The notes under the pieces: model-generated
What the model was told of the DNA's origin: nothing
Database searches by the model: none
The model's input: only the letters and a program-made list of their open reading frames with translations
NCBI RefSeq assembly: GCF_002233675.1
Contig: NZ_NMUQ01000001.1
Location: 506,680 to 570,679 of the forward strand
Direction: 5' to 3'
Length of the DNA: 64,000 nt
DNA from: Paenibacillus herberti
Lineage (GTDB): Bacteria; Bacillota; Bacilli; Paenibacillales; Paenibacillaceae
Position numbers and translations under genes: made by a program
In this document: piece after piece, positions 1 through 6,813 of the stretch
Position numbering within the stretch: the first letter of the stretch is position 1
Layout of the letters: each line of letters begins with the position of its first letter

Positions 1-1073
1 AGCTTGAGGGTCTGGAGGAGCGGACCGGCGTGTTATATGGTGACTGCCCCCGCATCGTGGAAATTGTGGAAAATGGCATCGTGATGGAAGTTGACCTCGT
101 TGAGGGCCAAAAGACGGGCTATTTTTACGATCAGCGGGAAAACCGCGCCTCGATCGAGCCGCTCATGAAGGGCTGGGGCGCACGCAGCGGTATTTCACTG
201 GAGCAGCGTCCGGTGGACGAGCTGCCGGATGGTTGGGAAGCGGCTAGTCCGAGTGGGGCTATTTTCGCGAAAAAGGTTGAAGGCGGAGCTGCAGCTGCTG
301 GACAAGCTGTTGCTGGCAACAGCTTGATGGCAGAGTCGCGTATTCATGCTCAAGAGGCGGAACAGGACGGTAGCCGTATGGCGCTTGTGCCGGTCAACCG
401 TGGCGGCAAGGTTGTCACGTACCCGCTTTGGGATGGCGCGACGGTGCTGGAATGTTTTGCACATACGGGCAGCTTCACGCTGCATGCCTGCAAATACGGC
501 GCAAAAAAGGTAACCTGCCTGGACGTGTCGGAGCATGCAATTGAGACGGCGCGCAGAAATGTAGAGCGCAATGGCTTCAGTGACCGGGTAGAGTTTGTTG
601 TTGATGATGCGTTCCAGTACCTTCGCCAGCAAATGAAGGGCATCGAGGAGCGGACTTTCCGAGCGGGAGTGGCAGCGGGCGCCGCAGGGACAAAGGGTGC
701 AGGGGCAAAAAGCGTAGATACGTCTAAGCCGATGAGCGGCGGCGGACGTACTTGGGATGTAGTTATTCTGGACCCGCCAGCTTTTGCCAAAACGAAAGGC
801 GCTGTCGAGGGAGCCTGTCGAGGTTACAAGGACATTAATCTGCATGGCATGAAGCTGGTCAACGAAGGCGGCTATCTCGTGACGGCGAGCTGCTCTTATC
901 ACATGAAGCCGGAGCTGTTCCTGGAGACGATCCAAGACGCGGCAGCTGATGCCGGCAAGTCGCTTCGCCTGATTGAATGGCGTGCCGCTGGCAAGGATCA
1001 TCCGCAATTGCTCGGTGTAGCAGAAGGCCATTACCTGAAGTTCGCGGTGTTTGAGGTGCGGAGTTTGGCTTAG
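1..1073 (+). CDS. RlmI-like class I SAM-dependent rRNA (cytosine-5) methyltransferase, 5'-truncated by window edge
   Basis: The reading frame is open from the first bases (codons start at position 3), so the true start lies upstream; the GTG at 30 is internal. The visible 356 residues show the GQKTGYFYDQRENR signature of the RlmI/RlmK family, the SAM-binding motif I around LECFAHTGSFTLHA, the acidic motif LDVSEHAIETARRNV, and the catalytic DPPAF motif. Family members transfer a methyl group from SAM to a cytosine of 23S rRNA. Two low-complexity Ala/Gly-rich stretches interrupt the fold, one before TYPLWDGATVLE and one before TWDVVILDPPAF. The missing N-terminus should carry a PUA domain. The family is secure; the exact target base is not. 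Confidence 0.88.
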   Translation, partial: LEGLEERTGVLYGDCPRIVEIVENGIVMEVDLVEGQKTGYFYDQRENRASIEPLMKGWGARSGISLEQRPVDELPDGWEAASPSGAIFAKKVEGGAAAAGQAVAGNSLMAESRIHAQEAEQDGSRMALVPVNRGGKVVTYPLWDGATVLECFAHTGSFTLHACKYGAKKVTCLDVSEHAIETARRNVERNGFSDRVEFVVDDAFQYLRQQMKGIEERTFRAGVAAGAAGTKGAGAKSVDTSKPMSGGGRTWDVVILDPPAFAKTKGAVEGACRGYKDINLHGMKLVNEGGYLVTASCSYHMKPELFLETIQDAAADAGKSLRLIEWRAAGKDHPQLLGVAEGHYLKFAVFEVRSLA

Positions 1074-1118
1074 TGGACAAAAGCGAGGGAGATAAGTGGA
1101 CAAAAACAAGAGAGATAA
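1073..1118. repeat. Two tandem copies of a 23-bp imperfect repeat
   Basis: Positions 1073-1095 and 1096-1118 are two head-to-tail 23-bp units beginning GTGGACAAAA and ending GAGATAA, differing at only a few internal positions. The first unit starts at the last base of the methyltransferase stop codon. From memory, similar units occur in intergenic regions of other Paenibacillus genomes, but this cannot be checked here. Confidence 0.6.
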
Positions 1119-1220
1119 TCGGAATAACTTCGTTTTTGGCACGGGCAGAAGCGAGATAGACCGGTAGTGACAGGGCTTACTGGGAGGAGCAGCTGCCCAT
1201 TATTGCCGAGGAAATATTTC

Positions 1221-1254
1221 TGTAATATAAGGTCGGAAGCGACCTTATATTACA
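1221..1254. repeat. Perfect 15-bp inverted repeat with 4-nt loop
   Basis: The arms 1221-1235 (TGTAATATAAGGTCG) and 1240-1254 are exact reverse complements around the loop GAAG. No T-tract follows on either strand, so it is not a standard intrinsic terminator. It could be a transcript-stabilising hairpin, a binding site for a dyad-recognising regulator, or the remnant of a small mobile element. Confidence 0.6.
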
Positions 1255-1335
1255 ATAAGTAACTGTAGTGGTCCGGGAGGCCGGTCCGATACAGAAGTAC
1301 GCCCGGATGATTTCCGGGCCGTTGGATAGCCCTGC

Positions 1336-1566
1336 ATGCGTATCCTGCTTATCCCTGTCCGCTATTTGCCTTTCGGCAGTGCTTCAATCACAATCTCCGC
1401 CCATTTAGTCGGGCCATACAGCGATGTCATTAGTATGGATATGGTCCTGCATAATTTGTATGATTTTTCACTCAAAGCGCATTTGGGCCGTGCTGATTTT
1501 CTGGATTTTATACGAGAAATCGTACAAAAAAATTTCGTTGGCCCACGGAAGCCAGGTTCAATATAG
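1336..1566 (+). other. Orphan 76-codon ORF or gene remnant
   Basis: An open frame of 76 codons lies between two near-identical hairpins (1301-1319 and 1594-1612). Its second half (MVLHNLYDFSLKAHLG, then FIREIVQKNFVGP) has the mixed hydrophobic/charged pattern of real protein. No convincing ribosome binding site precedes any start codon and I recognise no family. It may be the tail of a decayed gene, since the reading frame stops shortly before a good terminator at 1594-1618. It may also be chance. Confidence 0.25.
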
Positions 1567-1593
1567 GTGTCTATAAAGTTTTACTACACACTG

Positions 1594-1618
1594 GCCCGGA
1601 TGTTTTCCGGGCTTTTTT
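1594..1618 (+). terminator. Intrinsic terminator
   Basis: A GC stem GCCCGGA/TCCGGGC (1594-1600 with 1606-1612) is followed directly by six T. The same stem-loop, differing by one loop base, occurs at 1301-1319 without the T-run. Confidence 0.75.
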
Positions 1619-1879
1619 ACGTCCCGCGGCATCTTCATGGCAGGGTCTCGTGCAGGCGAGAGAAGACGATTCAGCCCCTTGTTTTCTGACCTTCGACAGA
1701 ACACTGCTTACTCGATACATTCGCTGCTAGGAACGTGTCCATAGCAAATGCGGCATGACTTCCCTCACAACGATCTCCGTTCATGCCGCTGATCTATTTT
1801 TGCGGACGAGATCTTTCTGTCAATACGTGGACAAAATACAAGGTGGTAGTGAATCAGCAAGTTTTGTTGTTCTGTATCC

Positions 1880-1990
1880 ATTAGTTACTGCAGCAAATAG
1901 AAGCAAAGAGGCAAGACGATTAAGGCAGGATGCCCCCTCTTCTTGGAGTCTATTCATCCCACGGCTGAAGCCATGGGCTTTCTAGCCTCG
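1880..1990 (+). mobile_element. Probable decayed right end of an IS200/IS605-type (TnpB) element
   Basis: The segment encodes SKEARRLRQDAPSS in one frame, which resembles the C-terminal tail of TnpB proteins. A run CCCCCTCTTCTTGGAG follows, and then a hairpin CCCACGGCTGAAGCCATGGG at 1957-1976. Hairpins of the form CCCACGGCT...AGCCGTGGG are typical near the right end of IS605-family elements, where the TnpB guide RNA scaffold lies. Here the stem carries a mismatch, and no catalytic tnpB or tnpA frame is present. I infer a worn remnant. Confidence 0.4.
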
Positions 1991-2092
1991 GTTACTGTAA
2001 TGGAGTTCTGACGCAGCTCTAGAAGTCTACTTGCCACCATTTCCCCCTCCGTGAGGGGTTGTCATGGGACAGTCTAAAATGCTACTGTATAA

Positions 2093-2104
2093 GAACATAT
2101 GTTC
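2093..2104. promoter_or_regulatory. LexA (SOS) box upstream of sbcD
   Basis: The dyad GAACATATGTTC matches the Gram-positive LexA consensus core GAAC-N4-GTTC, with an ATAT centre that fits the RNRY rule of B. subtilis. It sits just after a TATAAG-like sequence. The next gene is sbcD, 355 bp downstream, the first gene of a double-strand-break repair operon. This makes DNA-damage control plausible, though the distance is long. Confidence 0.6.
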
Positions 2105-2169
2105 ATAGATTAATAGGGATACTAGCGGTTTCAGTTGCTAGATAAGTTGAACTAGAGAAACAAGCAGGA

Positions 2170-2400
2170 AGCGTAGCGAACCGGCCTTCTGGACAAGCAA
2201 TACGGCATAGCCGTCCTCATGGACGGAAACGTATGCGATGGAACTACGAGAATGACACCGATAAGGATGTCGATTCTCGTAGGAGAAGCAGCGCGTTCGC
2301 ATTTGTAGGCGGATTTCCCCTTATAGGGGATCGGAATCAAGGAATTGGACTACAAGAGCGATCGGAAGAAGGATTGGTTCGCGTAGCAAGTTCTGCTGTT
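2170..2400 (+). other. Highly folded segment between SOS box and sbcD (leader RNA or dispersed repeat)
   Basis: Several helices can be drawn by eye. GCGAACC at 2176-2182 pairs with GGTTCGC at 2376-2382 as a closing helix. CCGTCC/GGACGG (2211-2216 with 2221-2226) is nested inside GCATA/TATGC. CTACGAGAAT/ATTCTCGTAG pairs 2244-2253 with 2273-2282, with a further short stem inside. TCCCC/GGGGA pairs 2316-2320 with 2326-2330. GCGTAGC also recurs directly at 2171 and 2381. No coding frame is convincing. It could be a 5' leader of the repair operon or a copy of a dispersed intergenic repeat. Confidence 0.4.
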
Positions 2401-2459
2401 AGATTTCAAGTTTGACTAATATATAGCGGACTAGAAGTGTGGAAGGAGAGGGACTGGCC

Positions 2460-3641
2460 ATGAAATTCATCCATACGGCGGACTGGCATCTAGGCAAGCT
2501 GGTGCAGGGAGTGTATATGACGGAGGATCAGCGCTATGTGCTGGAGCAGCTGCTGGACGTCATCGAAAAGGAGCGGCCGGATGCGGTTATCATCGCCGGT
2601 GATTTATACGACCGGGCGGTGCCGCCCACAGAAGCGGTGGAGCTGCTGGACGAGATGTTCTCTCGCATCGTCATCGGGCTCGGTACGCCGGTAATTGCGG
2701 TTTCCGGCAATCATGACAGCCCGGATCGAATCAACTTTGGCACCCGCTTAATGGCGGGGAGAGGGCTGCATCTGGCAGGTCAGCTTAGGCTGGACGCTCA
2801 GCCCGTATCGCTACAAGATGAGTTTGGAGAAGTTCATTTTCACCTAGTGCCCTACTGTGATCCTTCCACCGTACGACTGGCGCTGCAAGATGAGAGCATT
2901 CGCACGCATGACGCAGCGATGAAGGCGGTAACGGAGCGGCTGGCGGAGCGGCTTGATCCGAAGGCTCGACATGTGTTCGTTGGACATGCTTTTGTAACCC
3001 CTGGCGGGGAGCCACAGGACAATACGAGCGATTCCGAGCGGCCCCTGTCTATCGGAGGGGCGGAGTATGTGAAGCCGGATTATTTTAAGTCGTTTCACTA
3101 TACGGCGATGGGGCATTTGCATCAGGCGCATTGGGTGGGCAGCGAGAACATTCGGTATTCCGGCTCCCTGCTTAAGTATTCTATTTCCGAGGAGCATCAC
3201 CGCAAAGGTTATTTGATGGTGGAGCTGGACGGCGAGGGCAAAGTCAGTGTGGAGCATCGGTTGCTGGCGCCGAGGCGCGATATGCGCCGTGTCAGCGGGT
3301 ACATACGGGACATCGAAGCGAGCCGCGAGATTAGTGAGGACTATGTGTTCGTGACGCTGCTGGACGAGAATCCGGTGTTATTTCCTATGGAAAAGATACG
3401 CACGGTATTTCCGAATGCCCTCCATGTGGAGCGGCGTCCTGCAGTGGCGCTGCCGCGAACGGGGCTTGACGGGGAAAAGGGCTCGGCTGAAGCCGGGGGC
3501 AGTCGCCGCGACAGCGATCCGGTATCGCTTTTTGAAGCCTTTTATCGGGAAGTGAAAGAGATGGAGCTTAGCGAGAGCAAAAAACGACTATTCCACGAGG
3601 TTTGCCGGAATGTACTGCAAGGAGAGGGGGCGGCTCGATGA
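2460..3641 (+). CDS. sbcD: SbcD exonuclease subunit
   Basis: Mre11-type nuclease subunit of the SbcCD complex, which opens DNA hairpins and processes double-strand ends on the nucleoid. The 393-aa protein shows the calcineurin-like phosphoesterase motifs in order: D8-x-H10 (HTADWH), GDLYDR near 47-52, GNHD at 83-86, and the two late His motifs GHAFV and GHLHQAH. I start at ATG 2460, 11 bases after a good AAGGAG site, rather than at the in-frame GTG at 2439. The stop overlaps the sbcC start (ATGA), so translation is coupled. It heads the sbcD-sbcC-addB-addA operon behind a LexA box. Confidence 0.96.
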   Translation: MKFIHTADWHLGKLVQGVYMTEDQRYVLEQLLDVIEKERPDAVIIAGDLYDRAVPPTEAVELLDEMFSRIVIGLGTPVIAVSGNHDSPDRINFGTRLMAGRGLHLAGQLRLDAQPVSLQDEFGEVHFHLVPYCDPSTVRLALQDESIRTHDAAMKAVTERLAERLDPKARHVFVGHAFVTPGGEPQDNTSDSERPLSIGGAEYVKPDYFKSFHYTAMGHLHQAHWVGSENIRYSGSLLKYSISEEHHRKGYLMVELDGEGKVSVEHRLLAPRRDMRRVSGYIRDIEASREISEDYVFVTLLDENPVLFPMEKIRTVFPNALHVERRPAVALPRTGLDGEKGSAEAGGSRRDSDPVSLFEAFYREVKEMELSESKKRLFHEVCRNVLQGEGAAR

Positions 3642-6600
3642 GGCCGATTACGTTAACGATGACCGCCTTCGGGCCTTATCGGGATGAGGAGACGATTGAC
3701 TTCGAGCCGCTGCATGGCAGAGGTTTGTTCGTCATTTCGGGCCAGACTGGTGCAGGCAAAACGACGGTGTTTGACGCTCTATGTTACGCCTTGTACGGGG
3801 CGGCAAGCGGCGAGGACCGGGCGGAAACGCGCATGCTGCGCAGTCACTTTGCGAGCGATGCTCAGCCCACTTCGGTGGAGCTGGTGTTCGCGGTACGCGG
3901 ACGAAAGTACCGCGTGTTGCGGCAGATGCCACATCGGCGGGGCGGCAATAAAAGCGAGACCGGGGGCAAAGCGGAGTTATATGAGCTAACGGAAAATGGC
4001 GAAACGCCGCTGACGGACCGTTTTCATATTAAGGAAGTGGACGCCAAGCTGGAGGAGCTTGTTGGACTAACTAAGGATCAGTTCAGCCAGATCGTTATGC
4101 TGCCGCAGGGGGAGTTCCGCAAGCTGCTCACTTCAGATACGGAAAATAAAGAAGAAATCTTGCGTCGGTTGTTCGGTACGGAGCTGTACCGGCGTCTAGA
4201 AGAGAGCTTCGCCGTGCGCGCACGCGAGCTGCGCGAGGCGGTCAAAGACAACCGCCAGCGGCTGCTTTATATCGGCGAGCAGGTCAGAAGCAGCCTTCCT
4301 ACGCGGGAGGAGGGGCCGCTTGCAACGGTGTTGGCTCAGGAGCATGCCGGCGCGCTTCAACTGCTGGACGGGTTGGCGGAAGAAGAGCGGCATTATGTGG
4401 AGCTAGCCTTGCAGCTGCAGGCTCTGCGTGTGGCGGCGGATGCAGCTTGGGAGGCGCAACGGGCCAGGCTGACGGAAGCGTCGCGCGTGAATGGTCGCCT
4501 CAACGAGCTCCAGGCGGCGCGGCGAGCGGCGGAGCAGCTAGAGGCGCGCGGGGGCGAGATGAGCGAGCTGGAGCAGCGGCTCGTCGCGGCTGAGCGGGCG
4601 GAGCGCTTAGCTCCGTATGAGGAGCAGGCGCAGCGCTCCGCAGCGGAAGCTGCGGCTGTGGAGCGGCGGCGAGGCGAAGCCGCCGAGGCAAAGCAGCGCG
4701 CCGCGCGCGAGCTTGAGGCGGCCGCAGCTGAGGCGGCCGCGGAAGCGGCTCGCGAGCCGGAGCGCCGCGAGGCGGAGCGAGAGCAGCAGCGGCTGAGCGA
4801 GCTGCTGCCGTTGGTGCGCACGCTCGGCGAGCGCCGGGCGGAGCTGGAGCGGCTGCGCGCGGACGAGCAGCGGCTTGCCGCGGAGTTGGAGCGTGCCGCA
4901 GCGGAGCAGGAACGCGGCCGAGCTGAGCGCCGTGAGCTTACGGGCCGCTTGGAAGGGCAGGAGCGCGAGCTTGAGGTTTTGCCGGAGCGAGAGCGGCGGC
5001 TGGATTTTTTGCTGCGGCGGCATGAGCTGCTGAAGACGCTGCGAGCTGCGGGAGAGCAGGCCGAGCAGCTAGAGCGCTCGCGGGCTGAGCGCGAGGGGGC
5101 GGCGCATGGGCTCCGGCAGGAGACGGAGCAGTTGGAGCAGCGCTGGATTGAGGGACAAGCCGGTAGGCTGGCGGCGCATTTGCATGACGGCAAGCCATGC
5201 CCGGTGTGCGGTAGTGAGGAGCATCCCGTTAAAGCTTCCGAAGATGTGGGGACGATTAGCCGCGAGGAGCTTCAAGCGGCTAAGGAACGGCTGCTCCATT
5301 TTGAGCGGGAGCTGGCGGCTGCAACCGCACAGGTTGCAGCGGCGCAGGAGCGTACGGCGGAAGCCGACGCTCGGCGCGATGAAATGGAGGTCAGCGGCGA
5401 ACCCCTGGAGCTGCAGCTGACAAGCACGCTCGAGGAGGGCCGCGAGCTGCGCGTGGAATGTCAGCGTCTGAAGACGCTGCAGGCCGAGCGTGGCCCGCTG
5501 CGCGAAGCGCTGGCTGCTCTGGAGCGCCGTTTGGAGGCGCTCGAAGCTCAGCGCGAGCGGCTGCAGGGACAGCAGCAGCCGCTCGCGCTGGACATAGCGG
5601 CGCGCAGCTCGCGCCTGGAAGCGGAGCTTGCGGCTGTGCCGGAGCCGCTGCAGGATGCGGCGGAGCTGGAGCGCCGCTCGGCCGCGGCGGAGCGGCTGGC
5701 TGCGGGGCTGGCCGCCGCTTTGCGGCAGGCGCAGGAGCGGCATGCCCGCGCCGGAGCAGGCGCGGCGGAAGCCGCCGCGCGGCTGGAGCAGCTGGCGGAG
5801 CAGGCGCGCGGCGCTGCCGAGGCCGCGGAGGCTGCGCGCGAGCGGCTCGGCGCGGAGCTGGCCGCCGCGGGTTTTGCGTCGGCGGAGGCTTGGCTGGCTG
5901 CGCGCCTCGAAGAGGCAACGCGCGAGCAGGGCCGCCGAGCGCTGGAAGCGCATCGCAGCGGCTTGGCGGCTCAGCGGCGGCTAGCCGAGGAGCTGGAGCG
6001 CGAGCTCGCCGGTCAGGAGCGCAGCGAGCTGGAACTGCTCGGGGCCGAGGCGGAGCGGCTTGGCGCGGAACGCGAGAGCGCCGACGCGAGCTGGCGGGAG
6101 GCGGATCGCTGCCGCGTCCAGGCGAGTGCGCTTGGGGCGTCGGTAAGCGAAGCGGCGCGCCGTTATGGCGACTCCGAGCGGGAGCTGGAGGAGGTCGCGG
6201 ATCTGCATGAAATGCTGAAGGGCGACAATTCCCTTAAGATCTCTTTTGAAAGATATATTCTTATCGAGTTCCTTGAGCAGATTCTGCATGCCGCCAACGA
6301 GCGGCTGCGTGAGCTGTCGAGCGGCCAGTTCGTGTTGGAACGAAGCGGACGATTGGAGGCTCGAGGACGCCAGAGCGGCCTAGGACTTGATGTATATGAT
6401 AGCTACACGGGCCAAAACCGGGATGTGAAGTCGCTCTCCGGCGGAGAAAAATTCAACGCTTCACTGGCGCTGGCGCTCGGCATGACTGATGTGATTCAGT
6501 CGAATCGCGGCGGCGTATCTATCGAGATGATGTTCATCGACGAGGGCTTCGGCTCACTTGACGAGGAAGCACTCGGTAGAGCGATCTCCGCGCTGGCGGA

Positions 6601-6730
6601 CCTGCAGAAAGCAGGGCGTTTGATCGGCGTTATCTCCCATGTACAGGAGCTAAAGGATGCTTTTCCGGCGGTTCTGGAGGTGCGCAAGACGAAGGAAGGC
6701 CACAGCAGCACAGAGCTGATTATTAAATAG
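3638..6730 (+). CDS. sbcC: SbcC ATPase subunit (Rad50-like SMC)
   Basis: Rad50-type partner of SbcD that tethers DNA ends and powers nuclease action by ATP binding. Of 1030 residues, Walker A GQTGAGKTT is at 35-43. The long coiled coil is broken by a zinc hook CPVC at 521-524. The ABC signature LSGGEK is near 933, and the Walker B/D-loop MMFIDEGFGSLDEEAL follows. The coiled coil (about 4440-6200) is extremely Ala/Glu/Arg/Leu-rich and much higher in GC than its surroundings. This is enough to create many long spurious frames on the other strand. The start ATG overlaps the sbcD stop. Confidence 0.96.
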   Translation: MRPITLTMTAFGPYRDEETIDFEPLHGRGLFVISGQTGAGKTTVFDALCYALYGAASGEDRAETRMLRSHFASDAQPTSVELVFAVRGRKYRVLRQMPHRRGGNKSETGGKAELYELTENGETPLTDRFHIKEVDAKLEELVGLTKDQFSQIVMLPQGEFRKLLTSDTENKEEILRRLFGTELYRRLEESFAVRARELREAVKDNRQRLLYIGEQVRSSLPTREEGPLATVLAQEHAGALQLLDGLAEEERHYVELALQLQALRVAADAAWEAQRARLTEASRVNGRLNELQAARRAAEQLEARGGEMSELEQRLVAAERAERLAPYEEQAQRSAAEAAAVERRRGEAAEAKQRAARELEAAAAEAAAEAAREPERREAEREQQRLSELLPLVRTLGERRAELERLRADEQRLAAELERAAAEQERGRAERRELTGRLEGQERELEVLPERERRLDFLLRRHELLKTLRAAGEQAEQLERSRAEREGAAHGLRQETEQLEQRWIEGQAGRLAAHLHDGKPCPVCGSEEHPVKASEDVGTISREELQAAKERLLHFERELAAATAQVAAAQERTAEADARRDEMEVSGEPLELQLTSTLEEGRELRVECQRLKTLQAERGPLREALAALERRLEALEAQRERLQGQQQPLALDIAARSSRLEAELAAVPEPLQDAAELERRSAAAERLAAGLAAALRQAQERHARAGAGAAEAAARLEQLAEQARGAAEAAEAARERLGAELAAAGFASAEAWLAARLEEATREQGRRALEAHRSGLAAQRRLAEELERELAGQERSELELLGAEAERLGAERESADASWREADRCRVQASALGASVSEAARRYGDSERELEEVADLHEMLKGDNSLKISFERYILIEFLEQILHAANERLRELSSGQFVLERSGRLEARGRQSGLGLDVYDSYTGQNRDVKSLSGGEKFNASLALALGMTDVIQSNRGGVSIEMMFIDEGFGSLDEEALGRAISALADLQKAGRLIGVISHVQELKDAFPAVLEVRKTKEGHSSTELIIK

Positions 6731-6813
6731 ACCCTGTCAACGTCCAGTTGGGGCCAATAGGGCAATCAGATATCACTGAGACAAACAGCGGGACAAGGAA
6801 GGAGTGTGGGAAA

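Noticed and set aside
195-1142. 315-codon open frame on the minus strand across the methyltransferase
   Set aside because: It is antisense to a clearly conserved enzyme and shows no domain; it follows from the codon bias of the real gene.
4393-5953. Several long minus-strand frames (Ser/Arg- or Leu/Gln-rich) across sbcC
   Set aside because: They are shadows of the GC-rich Ala/Glu/Arg coiled coil; composition is unnatural and no SD precedes them.
5458-6210. 250-codon Gly/Ala/Arg frame on the plus strand inside sbcC
   Set aside because: Out-of-frame product of the coiled-coil codons; no SD and no family.
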